Below are positions 52,426 through 61,736 of a stretch of DNA of 64,000 nt, piece by piece (positions within the stretch are counted from its first letter, which is position 1; each line of letters starts with the position of its first letter). The DNA lies in assembly GCF_042686025.1 (NCBI RefSeq), contig NZ_JBHUOZ010000003.1, positions 1,798,001-1,862,000 of the forward strand, read 5' to 3'. The position numbers and the translations under genes were made by a program. Source of the DNA: Terrimonas rubra (lineage in GTDB: Bacteria; Bacteroidota; Bacteroidia; Chitinophagales; Chitinophagaceae). The notes beneath the pieces were generated by a model. The model was not told the DNA's origin. It saw only the letters and a program-made list of their open reading frames with translations, and ran no database searches.

Positions 52426-54711
52426 TTATTGCCCGCTATTATAAAACCAGCTATCCGGGAGAGGCTGTACCGGTGAACCGTTCACACTGTATTGCAGTTT
52501 AAGTGTAAAGCCCCCACCCGCTTCAATAAAATCAATATAAAAAGGATGATACCCGGCTTCCAGCGCTACCTGCCCGCTTTTCATTACGGGTGCATGCTGG
52601 CCGTCATTATCCACTACAAGCTGGTCACCAATTTTCAGCACACCACCATCATCACAGGTAAAGTAAAAACTATAGATGCCTTTTTGCGGCACCTGTATCA
52701 GCCCCCTGATCCGTGCGCCAAAGGCGGGCATCTTAATCGTATCGGCCAGGTGTACATTGGTAATGGTTTGTTTTCTGATCACTTCCCCGGCCATCTTCGT
52801 GGTATTGGCAAATACACCATTATAAAAACTCACCGCAAGGCCAGGCTGTTTATGGGTGTTAGCCAGATCCATACTTTTTATCCACCGGCCATTTTTAATT
52901 CTTACCTGGTACAGTTCACTTTTTGCGCCGGCACCGGATATAGTGGCAAAACGGATGCGGCCGGTGTCGGTAAGGCTTAAGCTTTGCTGTAAAACCGGGC
53001 TGGAAGCAGTGGGTGTACTGCCATCCACCGTATAATGCACCCTGGTTCCCGGCAGCGGGTTATTTACCGTTAATACCGACTTACCATCTACCAGCACCTG
53101 CTCATCGGCAAAGCCGCTGAGATCGGGCATACGGTAACGCAGGTCTTTTTTATCCCAGATACCGTAATGGCTGATCAGTCTTTGCTGGTAGCTGTCATAA
53201 AGATCTTTATTGGTCCATACTCTTTCTGCCAATGCACTCAAGCGCGGCAGTATCATAAACTCCAGTCTTTCACGAGACGGTATCATTTCTGTCCACACGT
53301 TTGCCTGTCCACCTAATACCAGTTGCTTTTTATCAGCCGGCATATCGGCCGGTATTACATTAAACCGGTAAACCGTTTCCAGGGTACTGCTGTTGGGCAG
53401 ATAATCGAAATACATGGGGTTGGTAGGCGTCATAATGACTTTATGCCCACGTTGTACAGCCGTAGCAGGCGCTTTCTTTTCCCAGCCCCGCCAGTACATC
53501 ACTGTCATGGAAGGGTCGGAAGGGCCATCCAGTATTTCATCCCAGCCGATAGCCAGTTTACCTTTTGACCGGATAAATTTATTCATCCGCAGTACAAAAT
53601 AACTCTGCAGCTCATGCAGGTCATTCGTGTTTTGTTTACGCATCCACTCCTGGCATAAGGCCGATTGTTTCCAGCTTGTTTTTTCCACTTCATCGGCACC
53701 GATATGAATGTATCTGGAAGGGAAGAGCGCCATAACTTCCGTTAACACATTTTGCATAAAAGTATAAGTGCTTTCCTTACAGGGACAAACCGGAACAGAG
53801 AACTGTTCGCCCCACCCGGCTGCACCATTATCCAGCAGTAATTCGGGGTACGCACGTGTAGCCACAAGCATATGCCCGGGCATATCTATCTCGGGTATCA
53901 CTTCAATATTTTTGCTGCCGGCATACCGTACAATATCACGGATATCCTGTTGCGTATAAAAGCCGCCGTAAACCTGCTGACCGTCCTTTTCACGCATGTG
54001 TTCGGCGGGCAATTCAAAATCGGGATTTTCTATTGCCTTTTGTAATAAGGCCGAATCATGGTTATTATATGTACGCCAGGCTCCCTGTTCCGTTAGCTTA
54101 GGATATTTTTTTATTTCTATCCGCCAGCCCTGGTCATCGGTGAGGTGTAAATGCAGTTTGTTGAATTTATAGGCCGACAGGAGGTCAATAAATTTGTAGA
54201 GATATTGTTTGGAGAAGAAATGCCGGGCCACATCCAGCTCAACGCCCCGCCAGGCAAATGCCGGGTGATCTTTAATGGTGACCGCGGGTAATACATTGCT
54301 ATTATTGGTTACGGCCAGCAAATACATCTGTTGTAAAGTTTGCAGGCCGTATAAAAGTCCTGCATCCGTTGAGGCGGTCAGTACAATCCCTTTCTTGGTA
54401 ATCACCAGTTCATAACCCTCCTTATCCAGGCCCGCACGTATTAATAACTGCAGGTTAGCGTTTTGCGGGTTGGTTGTTTTTTTATTACTGCCCCCGAACA
54501 ATGATTTACCGGCAAAACTTTCTGCCTTTGTTGATCCTTTAGCTGCAGTGTAATAACTGATGCCGGTAACAGGTAACCGGTAACCGCCATTTGAAACAAC
54601 CATGGTTTGTGGTATAGGCACCAGGTTGAGTGCTGCCGTAGTTTGTTGTGCCTGTACGGCAAACTGTGTGAATATAAACAGGCCGATAAAGACGGGGAAG
54701 GATTTCAGCAT
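52426..54711 (-). CDS. Secreted GH20 beta-N-acetylhexosaminidase with PA14 domain
   Basis: About 761 residues from the ATG at 54711 (MLKSFPVFIGLFIFTQFAVQAQ, signal peptide); the ATG at 54801 is less likely. Domains in order: GH20b-type alpha/beta (about 25-135), TIM barrel (about 140-490), chitobiase C-terminal-like domain (about 540-610) and PA14 (about 640-755, GIYSFYFTCDDGGVLKIGDQ). The catalytic pair Asp340-Glu341 lies in HIGADEVEKTSW. The enzyme removes terminal GlcNAc or GalNAc by substrate-assisted catalysis. It is convergent with PUL B and probably completes its glycan degradation. Confidence 0.94.
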   Translation of the reverse strand: MLKSFPVFIGLFIFTQFAVQAQQTTAALNLVPIPQTMVVSNGGYRLPVTGISYYTAAKGSTKAESFAGKSLFGGSNKKTTNPQNANLQLLIRAGLDKEGYELVITKKGIVLTASTDAGLLYGLQTLQQMYLLAVTNNSNVLPAVTIKDHPAFAWRGVELDVARHFFSKQYLYKFIDLLSAYKFNKLHLHLTDDQGWRIEIKKYPKLTEQGAWRTYNNHDSALLQKAIENPDFELPAEHMREKDGQQVYGGFYTQQDIRDIVRYAGSKNIEVIPEIDMPGHMLVATRAYPELLLDNGAAGWGEQFSVPVCPCKESTYTFMQNVLTEVMALFPSRYIHIGADEVEKTSWKQSALCQEWMRKQNTNDLHELQSYFVLRMNKFIRSKGKLAIGWDEILDGPSDPSMTVMYWRGWEKKAPATAVQRGHKVIMTPTNPMYFDYLPNSSTLETVYRFNVIPADMPADKKQLVLGGQANVWTEMIPSRERLEFMILPRLSALAERVWTNKDLYDSYQQRLISHYGIWDKKDLRYRMPDLSGFADEQVLVDGKSVLTVNNPLPGTRVHYTVDGSTPTASSPVLQQSLSLTDTGRIRFATISGAGAKSELYQVRIKNGRWIKSMDLANTHKQPGLAVSFYNGVFANTTKMAGEVIRKQTITNVHLADTIKMPAFGARIRGLIQVPQKGIYSFYFTCDDGGVLKIGDQLVVDNDGQHAPVMKSGQVALEAGYHPFYIDFIEAGGGFTLKLQYSVNGSPVQPLPDSWFYNSGQ

Positions 54712-54830
54712 AGTGTTCCGGTATTTACATTTAATCGTTATAAAAGTATTACCTGCTAATAACGTATAAGCAAGGGCAATCGGGGGGATCATCATTACCA
54801 CGATAATATTTCACCGGAACAAAACTAGGT

Positions 54831-54877
54831 GAAAAAAGCATAGCGCTTACCGCGATATAGAACCGGGATAAGCGCTA
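54831..54877 (-). terminator. Terminator of the serine hydrolase gene
   Basis: The 9-bp dyad TAGCGCTTA / TAAGCGCTA is followed on the minus strand by TGCTTTTTTCAC. It lies 24 bp past the stop at 54901. Confidence 0.75.
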
Positions 54878-54900
54878 CACTTCTTATATTAAAATAAAAT

Positions 54901-56325
54901 TTAATTTTTCAATATGCCGGAGCCGATCACTGTTCCGTATTCCAGCATTTCCATTTTTAATTCACCGTTAGGCAGACTGGTAAAACGCAGTACCCCATCT
55001 ACCCCGCCCTGCCTGATACCCTGGAACTCATTTTCCGAAACGGGGAAGAAACGCATATCCCATTTTACCCTTTTGGTATTATAGAAAAGGTGACCCTCTT
55101 TATAGGTGATCATATGTTCTTCTTCCGGGTTCTTTTCATCGATAAAAGTGCCGGCATACCTGCTCACCACGCCTTCGGGCACCGTAATTTTCTTTTTGTA
55201 TTCTACTACCAGGGGCTGTTCTTCCAGCACCTGTACAATATTATCAAAGGGATACACACCCAGTTTAAAGTTCTGTAAAATGATCATGGTCCGGTCCTTA
55301 AGCTGGTTATGGTAGATAAATGATACATAACCATCCCAGCTGCCGGTATGCCCGTAAGAAAATTTATTTTCACCTTTTGATACATCCAGCCCAAAGCCGT
55401 AGGGAATATTTTTACCGCTGCTGGTTTTTGTAACAGCAGTCATTTGCTCAAACTCCGCCGGTGTAAAAAAACTGTTTGTCTTTAGCGCATTTACCCATTT
55501 TAAAATATCATCCACTGTACTGGTAACTTTAGCAGCACCTACAGCTCCGTCCAGGTAGTACACCATACTATCCGCATAGCCGGGGTGCTCGCCTGTTACT
55601 TTAGCGAATGAGCCTTTTTCCCAGACATAACCGGTGGCCCGTTTTTTCATTTTTTTGGGAGACAGCCTGCTGTTATACACCAGGGTGTGTTTCATTTTCA
55701 ATGGCTTGAAAATATTTTCGGCCAGGTAAGTACCAAAATCTTTGCCCGATACCCGTTCAATAATAGTAGCCAGCAGTACATAGTTGGTATTATTATAACG
55801 GTGCCGGCTTTGCGGAGCAAATTGAAGGGTATCTTTCCGGGCAGCATAAAAGCTGATCACATCCTCGTTAGTAACGATCCCGTTCTTATCCCATCCCGTT
55901 TGCATATCCACTAAAAACTCTCCCACACCACTGGTATGATGCAGCAGGTCGTTAATGGTCACTGCATCCCAATGTTGCAACTCGGGTATGTATTGCGTTA
56001 TTTTATCGGTATACTGCAGTTTACCCTGGCGGTGCAACAGCACGATAGCCCCGGCCGTGAATTGTTTGGTACAGGAGGCCAGTTCAAACTGTGTACGGCT
56101 GTTATTGAGCGCTTTTGTTTTTTCATTCCTTATGCCAAACCCTTTTTTGTAAATTACTTTGCCTTTCTCTGTAATCAGCACCACCCCGTTAAACTGCTGC
56201 TGCTGGTGTAACACAGAAAAAATACTATCCAGTTGTGCCGCCTTTCGTTTTCCTTGCCCAAAAGTGTATGTACACACCATTAACGTAAATAAGATCATCA
56301 TTGATACGGACCGCATTGTGCTCAT
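54901..56325 (-). CDS. Class-C beta-lactamase-fold serine hydrolase
   Basis: This 474-residue protein has a signal peptide (MMILFTLMVCTYTFG). The PBP/AmpC fold has SxxK Ser84-Cys-Thr-Lys87 in FELASCTKQFTAG, Tyr177-x-Asn179 in HRYNNTNYVLL and a HTG motif in FSYGHTGSWDG. A C-terminal lipocalin-like extension of about 100 residues (GVVSRYAGTFIDEK) follows. These are periplasmic esterases, D-aminopeptidases or beta-lactamases; the role cannot be fixed. It is monocistronic. Confidence 0.9.
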   Translation of the reverse strand: MSTMRSVSMMILFTLMVCTYTFGQGKRKAAQLDSIFSVLHQQQQFNGVVLITEKGKVIYKKGFGIRNEKTKALNNSRTQFELASCTKQFTAGAIVLLHRQGKLQYTDKITQYIPELQHWDAVTINDLLHHTSGVGEFLVDMQTGWDKNGIVTNEDVISFYAARKDTLQFAPQSRHRYNNTNYVLLATIIERVSGKDFGTYLAENIFKPLKMKHTLVYNSRLSPKKMKKRATGYVWEKGSFAKVTGEHPGYADSMVYYLDGAVGAAKVTSTVDDILKWVNALKTNSFFTPAEFEQMTAVTKTSSGKNIPYGFGLDVSKGENKFSYGHTGSWDGYVSFIYHNQLKDRTMIILQNFKLGVYPFDNIVQVLEEQPLVVEYKKKITVPEGVVSRYAGTFIDEKNPEEEHMITYKEGHLFYNTKRVKWDMRFFPVSENEFQGIRQGGVDGVLRFTSLPNGELKMEMLEYGTVIGSGILKN

Positions 56326-56737
56326 AAGCTGACTTTTTTTTAATTACCTGTTTTAAAATAATAGCCTTTCCAGGGAAAAACTTACCGGGCACCAATATAC
56401 GAAGACTGTCGTATTTTAATTTTAAAAAACCCTTTCTCCTTGTGAGTTTAACATTTTTTAAAGACATGCTAATGCTTATGCTGATGTTGTATATATATGG
56501 TAAGTGTAACCGGTAAGATACACTCCTGCCCATAGTATTACTGCCGTTGAAGTGTGCGACGCAACGAAGCTGCTATGAAAAACTGCCGTTCATAACCAAC
56601 TTACTATATACCCTTCAATGCCTGGTGCTGCATGTTTGTTAACGGATAAACCGGAAGGAGAATTGAAAATATTTTTAATTAATTATCGTAAAACAATAAT
56701 TAATTACTATTTTTGTGTAATAAATTAGTTTTACGCT
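56326..56737. other. Spacer with the promoter of the DUF2975 operon
   Basis: This spacer of about 410 bp has no gene. The left part carries low-complexity T-rich sequence after the hydrolase start, and the right part has the dyad-rich promoter described separately. I see nothing else clear in the middle. Confidence 0.6.
56676..56735 (+). promoter_or_regulatory. Dyad-rich promoter of the DUF2975/Xre/ABC operon
   Basis: The perfect dyad TAATTAATTAT-N9-ATAATTAATTA (56676-56706) abuts the -7 TATTTTTG (56708-56715). An outer dyad CGTAAAAC (56687-56694) and GTTTTACG (56728-56735) flanks the promoter, with 33 bp between arms. The ATG of the first gene is at 56738. This suggests repression by the small Xre-type product of the operon. 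Confidence 0.55.
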
Positions 56738-57256
56738 ATGAATGTTCGTGTTAAAATCATCTCCCGGCTGCTTACTTATCTGTGCCAGGCTTTGGCCTTC
56801 GGGTATTTACTGATCGTGTTGTACTCCGCCATTTGCCTGGTAACAGGTACAGGCATTACACCTTATGGTGAAGGGAAGTACCTGCATATTAATTACCCGT
56901 TCACCTCCACGCCTTTTTTGAATGTAGATAATAACTTACCGTATATTCTCAGTTCCTTTTTATCGGTACTGTTGTTTTATGGTTTGTTTTTTTTATTAAC
57001 GGCCCGGGTGTTCCGTATATTCTATCAGCCCCGTTTATTTATACCCCCCCATATAACCAGCCTGCAGCAGTTTTACCTGTACAACCTGTTTGTACCGGGT
57101 ATTGCTACGCTTATCAGCCTGTTGTTTGTACCGGTAGAAGCTATTGTATGGGGACTGATATTGGTACATATGCTGCTGGGCGTATTTGCTTATTTTTTAT
57201 CGGCTATTTTTAAACAGGGTTTAAACTTACAAAACGAACAAGACTTATTTATCTGA
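56738..57256 (+). CDS. DUF2975 four-TM membrane protein
   Basis: This 172-residue inner-membrane protein has four TM helices (about 12-34, 65-85, 112-130 and 137-158) with a loop containing YGEGKYLHINYPFTSTPFLN. DUF2975 proteins are typically encoded next to a small Xre-like regulator; here the stop is one base from the next start, so they are coupled. The biochemical role is unknown, and a membrane partner or sensor for the regulator is plausible. It is the first gene of a four-gene operon with an ABC transporter. Confidence 0.85.
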   Translation: MNVRVKIISRLLTYLCQALAFGYLLIVLYSAICLVTGTGITPYGEGKYLHINYPFTSTPFLNVDNNLPYILSSFLSVLLFYGLFFLLTARVFRIFYQPRLFIPPHITSLQQFYLYNLFVPGIATLISLLFVPVEAIVWGLILVHMLLGVFAYFLSAIFKQGLNLQNEQDLFI

Positions 57257-57257
57257 T

Positions 57258-57464
57258 ATGCCCATTATTGTAAACATAGATGTTATGCTGGCAAAACGTA
57301 AAATGCAAAGCAAGGAACTGGCAGAGCGGCTGGACATTACCCCTGCTAACCTGTCTGTGCTGAAAACAGGTAAGGCCAAAGGCATCCGTTTTGATACGCT
57401 GGAGAAGATCTGTGAGATATTACAGTGCCAGCCCGGGGATATACTCGAATACCAGGAAGCATAA
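57258..57464 (+). CDS. Small Xre/Cro-type transcriptional regulator
   Basis: This 68-residue, single-domain helix-turn-helix protein (LAERLDITPANLSVLKTGKAKGIRFDTLEKICEILQCQ split across two helices) has the C-terminal QPGDILEYQ typical of YozG-like small regulators. It is cytoplasmic and probably dimeric. It is coupled to the DUF2975 gene and probably binds the dyads at 56676-56735 to control the operon. Confidence 0.92.
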   Translation: MPIIVNIDVMLAKRKMQSKELAERLDITPANLSVLKTGKAKGIRFDTLEKICEILQCQPGDILEYQEA

Positions 57465-57540
57465 TCAACTTAACATATCACCTTAAAAAAACACGATGGC
57501 AACATCGCCGGGCATTGTATTGCCCAAAATGTAAATTTAT

Positions 57541-58413
57541 ATGAACACAATTTCCATACACGATCTTTCCCTTACCTATAAAAACGGGGTAAAGGCATTG
57601 CAAGAGGTGAACCTGCATATTACCAATGGCATGTTTGGCCTGCTAGGGCCTAACGGGGCCGGTAAATCATCTTTAATGAAAACCATTGTGGGTTTGCAGC
57701 GGCCACAATCGGGGCAGATCAGTTTTAATGGTAAGGATGTAATACAGGATCCGCGCTACCTGCAGCAATACCTGGGCTTTTTACCGCAGGATTTTGGCGT
57801 ATATCCAAAGATCAGCGCCTGGCAGTTACTTGACCACCTGGCCCGCTTAAAAGGTATTGTGCATGCCAGCGAGCGTAAACAGCAGATAGGCTATTTACTG
57901 GACCGGGTGAATTTAACTGCCCAACGTTATAAAGAAGTAGCTACTTTTTCAGGCGGCATGCGCCAAAGGTTTGGCGTAGCACAGGCTTTGCTGGGTAATC
58001 CCCGTATTATTATTGTAGATGAGCCTACGGCAGGCCTTGACCCGGAAGAACGGAACCGGTTTAATATGTTGCTGAACGAGATAAGCGAAGATATTATTGT
58101 GATCCTGTCCACCCACCTGGTAGAAGATGTAAGGCATTTATGTGCCGAAATGGCCATTATGAATAACGGTATGGTATTGGCGCATGGAAAACCCGGCCAG
58201 CTGATACAGGAATTGGCAGGACGTATATGGAGCCGGGAGATAGCCCTGGCAGATATTGAACAGTATGCACAGCAGTACCGTATCATCAGCAGGCAGTTAA
58301 TAGCCCGGCGTATGCACATAACGGTGTACGAGCAGGATACCCCGGCCGGTTTTCAACCGCTTACCCCGGCACTGGAACATGTATACTTTAATGTATTACA
58401 AACAAAATCATAA
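57541..58413 (+). CDS. ABC transporter ATP-binding protein
   Basis: This 290-residue cytoplasmic ATPase has Walker A GPNGAGKSS (36-44), Q-loop LPQDFGVYP (81-89), signature FSGGM (136-140), Walker B IIIVDE (156-161) and the H-loop in VILSTH. The last 75 residues are a variable region. It is of the CcmA/multidrug type and pairs with the permease-peptidase fusion 3 bp downstream. It follows the regulator by 76 bp, probably within the same operon. Confidence 0.94.
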   Translation: MNTISIHDLSLTYKNGVKALQEVNLHITNGMFGLLGPNGAGKSSLMKTIVGLQRPQSGQISFNGKDVIQDPRYLQQYLGFLPQDFGVYPKISAWQLLDHLARLKGIVHASERKQQIGYLLDRVNLTAQRYKEVATFSGGMRQRFGVAQALLGNPRIIIVDEPTAGLDPEERNRFNMLLNEISEDIIVILSTHLVEDVRHLCAEMAIMNNGMVLAHGKPGQLIQELAGRIWSREIALADIEQYAQQYRIISRQLIARRMHITVYEQDTPAGFQPLTPALEHVYFNVLQTKS

Positions 58414-58416
58414 CCC

Positions 58417-61400
58417 ATGCAAAACATATTGTCATTTGACATAAAAACCTATCGCCGCAGTTATACCAGTTATGCGATCCTGTTATTACTTGTCCTGCTC
58501 GGCGTTTTTACCGGCTCAAAATTTAATATGAGCCCGGGCCAGGATATACGCCTGGACGGATCATATACCGTTGGCTTTATGACCGGCTTTTTAAGCCTGG
58601 CCATTATTTTCATAGCCACCGTGCTCTCGGGGCAACTGTTGTTTAAAGAATGGGATAACCGTTTTGATACTATTTTGTTTACCACCCCCGTAAAGAAACA
58701 AGCATACCTGAAGGAAAGGTTTATGGCCTTTTTCCTGCTGACCTTTACCTGTTTTTGTTGTATGATCCTGGGTTTTGCCATAGGACAGTATATGCGCAGC
58801 GGCAGCCACTTTGAACCCGTTACTTTTATGTACTACCTGTACCCGCTGGTATTGTTTGGTGTTATTAATACCCTGTTTACCTGCACCGTACTGTACAGCA
58901 TCGCTTTATTATCGCGGCGTAAAATGCTGGTGATAACCGGTGGCTTATTACTGTATATTTTATATATGGTGGTATTGTTATTCTCCAATGCCCCCTTTAT
59001 GGCCGGCAGTACACCACAATCATTGTCTGCACAACAGTTATCCGCCTTATCAGATCCGTTCGGCTTATCCGCTTATTTTTATGCAGCCAAAGATTTTACT
59101 GTTTCGCAAAGAAATACCCAACTGGTTTGGCCGGTGGGCCATTTATTGATCAACCGCCTGTTGTTTATTGTTTTATCCGTGATACTGTTATGGGTTACTC
59201 ACCGTTTTTTCTCCTTCGGCAGCAGGCAGGCGGGCAAAAAGAAAACGGATGAAACGGTTATCCGCCTGCCCTCATTTACTGCAACCGTTTTGCCCCGCAT
59301 CAACCCGGCTACCGGCGCCATGGCCCGGGTAAACGCTCTTTTTTCTTTTATGAAAAAAGACCTGACCTACCTGTTTAAGAGTATTTCGTTTGTAGTGGTA
59401 ACGCTGTTATTATTGTTTTTTGTAGGCATGGAGTTATACGCCGAAATAGAAAAAGGCATTCGTTTGCCACAGTTGTATGCCCGTTCCGGTTTAATGGCAA
59501 CCACCATTATTGAGAACTTCCATTTCCTGGGTTTACTACTGATTGTTTATTTTGCCAATGATGTGTACTGGCGCAGTAAGGCTTCCGGTTTTTCGGTTAT
59601 TGAGCATACTACTCTTTTCAGCAATACCAAATTAACCAGTCATTGGTTGTCCTGCAGTATCCTGCTGATTTGTTTTACCAGTCTGTTAGTGGTATTGGCA
59701 CTTATATTTCAATGGGCCTATGATTATACACAAATAAACTGGTCGGCTTACGGTGGTGTGTTTGTTTTTACTACCCTGCCGCTGGTATTGTTTACCGGGG
59801 CTGTACTTGTTATCAACCATGTTATCCGTAATAAGTACGTGGCGCTTACGGTATCATTATTACTGGCTTTCCTGTCTATCGGCACCATAGCACAAAAACT
59901 GTTGCCTTATCCTTTATTACGTTTCTTCTCTACCCTGCCGGTTAGTTACAGCGATTTTAATGGCTATAGTATTTACCTGCCCTCCTTTTTATACAGGCTT
60001 TTATTTGGTGCTGCTTTGGTATTGTTACTCATAAAGCTGGTCAACAGTTCACGCCGTTCCCTGTTACAACCATCATTATCCTGGTTATTGATTTTACCGG
60101 TAATTACAGCGGGTGTTTTTGCGGCAAGGCAGCATAATACCGGTTACCATAAAATACCTGCGCAGGAACAGGTAGAACAGGCTGTACAGTACGAGAAGCA
60201 GTACCGTTCTTTTCAATCGCTACCACAACCCGTTATTACATCGGTTATTACTACCATTGAACTTTATCCTGATCAGCAGTCATACACCATTAAAGGCCGG
60301 TACACATTAAAGAATGAAAAAGATAAACCTGTGGAGCAGGTATTGATGAACTTTCATCCTGACCTGTCCATATTGAAAGCAACATATATACAGGGGCAGC
60401 AACATACCATGATAAAAGAAAAAGTAAGCGTGATACCTCTTTTCCAACCGCTGCTGAACGGCGACACTGCTGTGCTTGATTTCACTTTATCCTATAAATG
60501 GTATGCGGTTAACGGTCATTCACCCATGAATGCAATGATGGAAAATGGTTCTTTTATGCGTATCAGCCGTTATTACCCGCAACCGGGTTACCAGCCCGAC
60601 TATGAATTAAGTGACGAAGCTGTAAGAAAACAGTATGCATTAGGTAAAGCCACCGGTGAACTGACACTGGATGATCCAAGGACCAGTCACCATTTTATAC
60701 AGCTGGATATGACCATTGGCACATCCGCCACACAAACCCCTATTGGTACGGGTGAACCGGTTAACCGCTGGCAGGATAACCAGCGGCAGTATGCCCGGTA
60801 TCGCCCCATACAGCCTGTTCCCTTCCGGTTTGCCATCAGTTCGGCTAACTATGCCGTGAGTACCGGCCGGTTTGAACAGGTCCCCATTTATATATATTAT
60901 CATCCGGCACATCATCAAAATGTAGCGCCGCTTATGAATAATATAAAAGCTACCCTGGCTTACTGCCAGCAGAACTTTGGTCCTTACCCTTTCCGTACCC
61001 TGAGTTTTGCCGAAGTATCGGCCTATACCAAAGGCTTTGCCGCAACCGCTTATCCCGGCGTGATCTTTATGACAGAGAATGTTTTGTTCCAGGCAAACAT
61101 ACAGACGGACCGGAAACAGGATGTGATCAATGAACTGGCGGGACATGAGATCGCTCATTTCTGGTGGGGAAACCAGGCCATTGCACCCGATAACCGGGAA
61201 GGCGCTGCCATGCTTACCGAAACCCTGGCCATGTATACGGAAATGATGGTATATAAAAAAGTACACGGAGCTGAGAAAATGAAAGAGCGGTTAGAGGTAC
61301 ACCGGCAAATTTATGATGCGGAGAAAGGTTTTTCCGGTCCGCAGCCCCTATATAAAGTGGCGGCCGGTAATGCGCCACTCTCCTATTCCAAAGGAGCATT

Positions 61401-61584
61401 GGTAATGGTTGAGTTAAGCGAACTGATCGGTGAAGACAAAGTGAATGCAGCACTGCGTAATTTTTTACAGGCCCATCAATACCCGCAGCCGGTGCCTGTA
61501 TCTACGGATCTTATAGAAGAGTTTTTAAAGATCAGTGAGATACAGTATCATAACAGGATCAGGGACCTTTTTCAAAAGCCTTAG
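58417..61584 (+). CDS. ABC permease fused to M1-family aminopeptidase domain
   Basis: This 1055-residue protein has about 12 TM helices in the first 560 residues (two blocks) and a soluble M1-like domain (about 600-1055), presumably periplasmic or extracytoplasmic. The zinc motif is HEIAH (His910, Glu911, His914) with a third ligand Glu935 in LTETLAMYTEM, 20 residues apart, instead of the usual 18 of M1 enzymes. It likely exports a substrate with the ATPase upstream and trims peptides. Fusions of this kind are common in Bacteroidota, but the substrate is unknown. A terminator follows. Confidence 0.9.
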   Translation: MQNILSFDIKTYRRSYTSYAILLLLVLLGVFTGSKFNMSPGQDIRLDGSYTVGFMTGFLSLAIIFIATVLSGQLLFKEWDNRFDTILFTTPVKKQAYLKERFMAFFLLTFTCFCCMILGFAIGQYMRSGSHFEPVTFMYYLYPLVLFGVINTLFTCTVLYSIALLSRRKMLVITGGLLLYILYMVVLLFSNAPFMAGSTPQSLSAQQLSALSDPFGLSAYFYAAKDFTVSQRNTQLVWPVGHLLINRLLFIVLSVILLWVTHRFFSFGSRQAGKKKTDETVIRLPSFTATVLPRINPATGAMARVNALFSFMKKDLTYLFKSISFVVVTLLLLFFVGMELYAEIEKGIRLPQLYARSGLMATTIIENFHFLGLLLIVYFANDVYWRSKASGFSVIEHTTLFSNTKLTSHWLSCSILLICFTSLLVVLALIFQWAYDYTQINWSAYGGVFVFTTLPLVLFTGAVLVINHVIRNKYVALTVSLLLAFLSIGTIAQKLLPYPLLRFFSTLPVSYSDFNGYSIYLPSFLYRLLFGAALVLLLIKLVNSSRRSLLQPSLSWLLILPVITAGVFAARQHNTGYHKIPAQEQVEQAVQYEKQYRSFQSLPQPVITSVITTIELYPDQQSYTIKGRYTLKNEKDKPVEQVLMNFHPDLSILKATYIQGQQHTMIKEKVSVIPLFQPLLNGDTAVLDFTLSYKWYAVNGHSPMNAMMENGSFMRISRYYPQPGYQPDYELSDEAVRKQYALGKATGELTLDDPRTSHHFIQLDMTIGTSATQTPIGTGEPVNRWQDNQRQYARYRPIQPVPFRFAISSANYAVSTGRFEQVPIYIYYHPAHHQNVAPLMNNIKATLAYCQQNFGPYPFRTLSFAEVSAYTKGFAATAYPGVIFMTENVLFQANIQTDRKQDVINELAGHEIAHFWWGNQAIAPDNREGAAMLTETLAMYTEMMVYKKVHGAEKMKERLEVHRQIYDAEKGFSGPQPLYKVAAGNAPLSYSKGALVMVELSELIGEDKVNAALRNFLQAHQYPQPVPVSTDLIEEFLKISEIQYHNRIRDLFQKP

Positions 61585-61639
61585 GTTTATTTTACTGAAA
61601 TGTAAAGACCATTACACCATATACGATTATCATGGAAAC

Positions 61640-61670
61640 AGCAGAGGGCCTGGAAAGGCCCTCCTTATTT
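61640..61670. terminator. Bidirectional terminator between permease and SusC genes
   Basis: The perfect 8-bp stem GAGGGCCT-GGAA-AGGCCCTC is followed by CTTATTTT. It separates convergent genes. Confidence 0.75.
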
Positions 61671-61736
61671 TGCAACTCACACTGCTGAGAAAAACTTATT
61701 ACCGGTTATAGTGATGACAGTATTTACCCGGTAATA

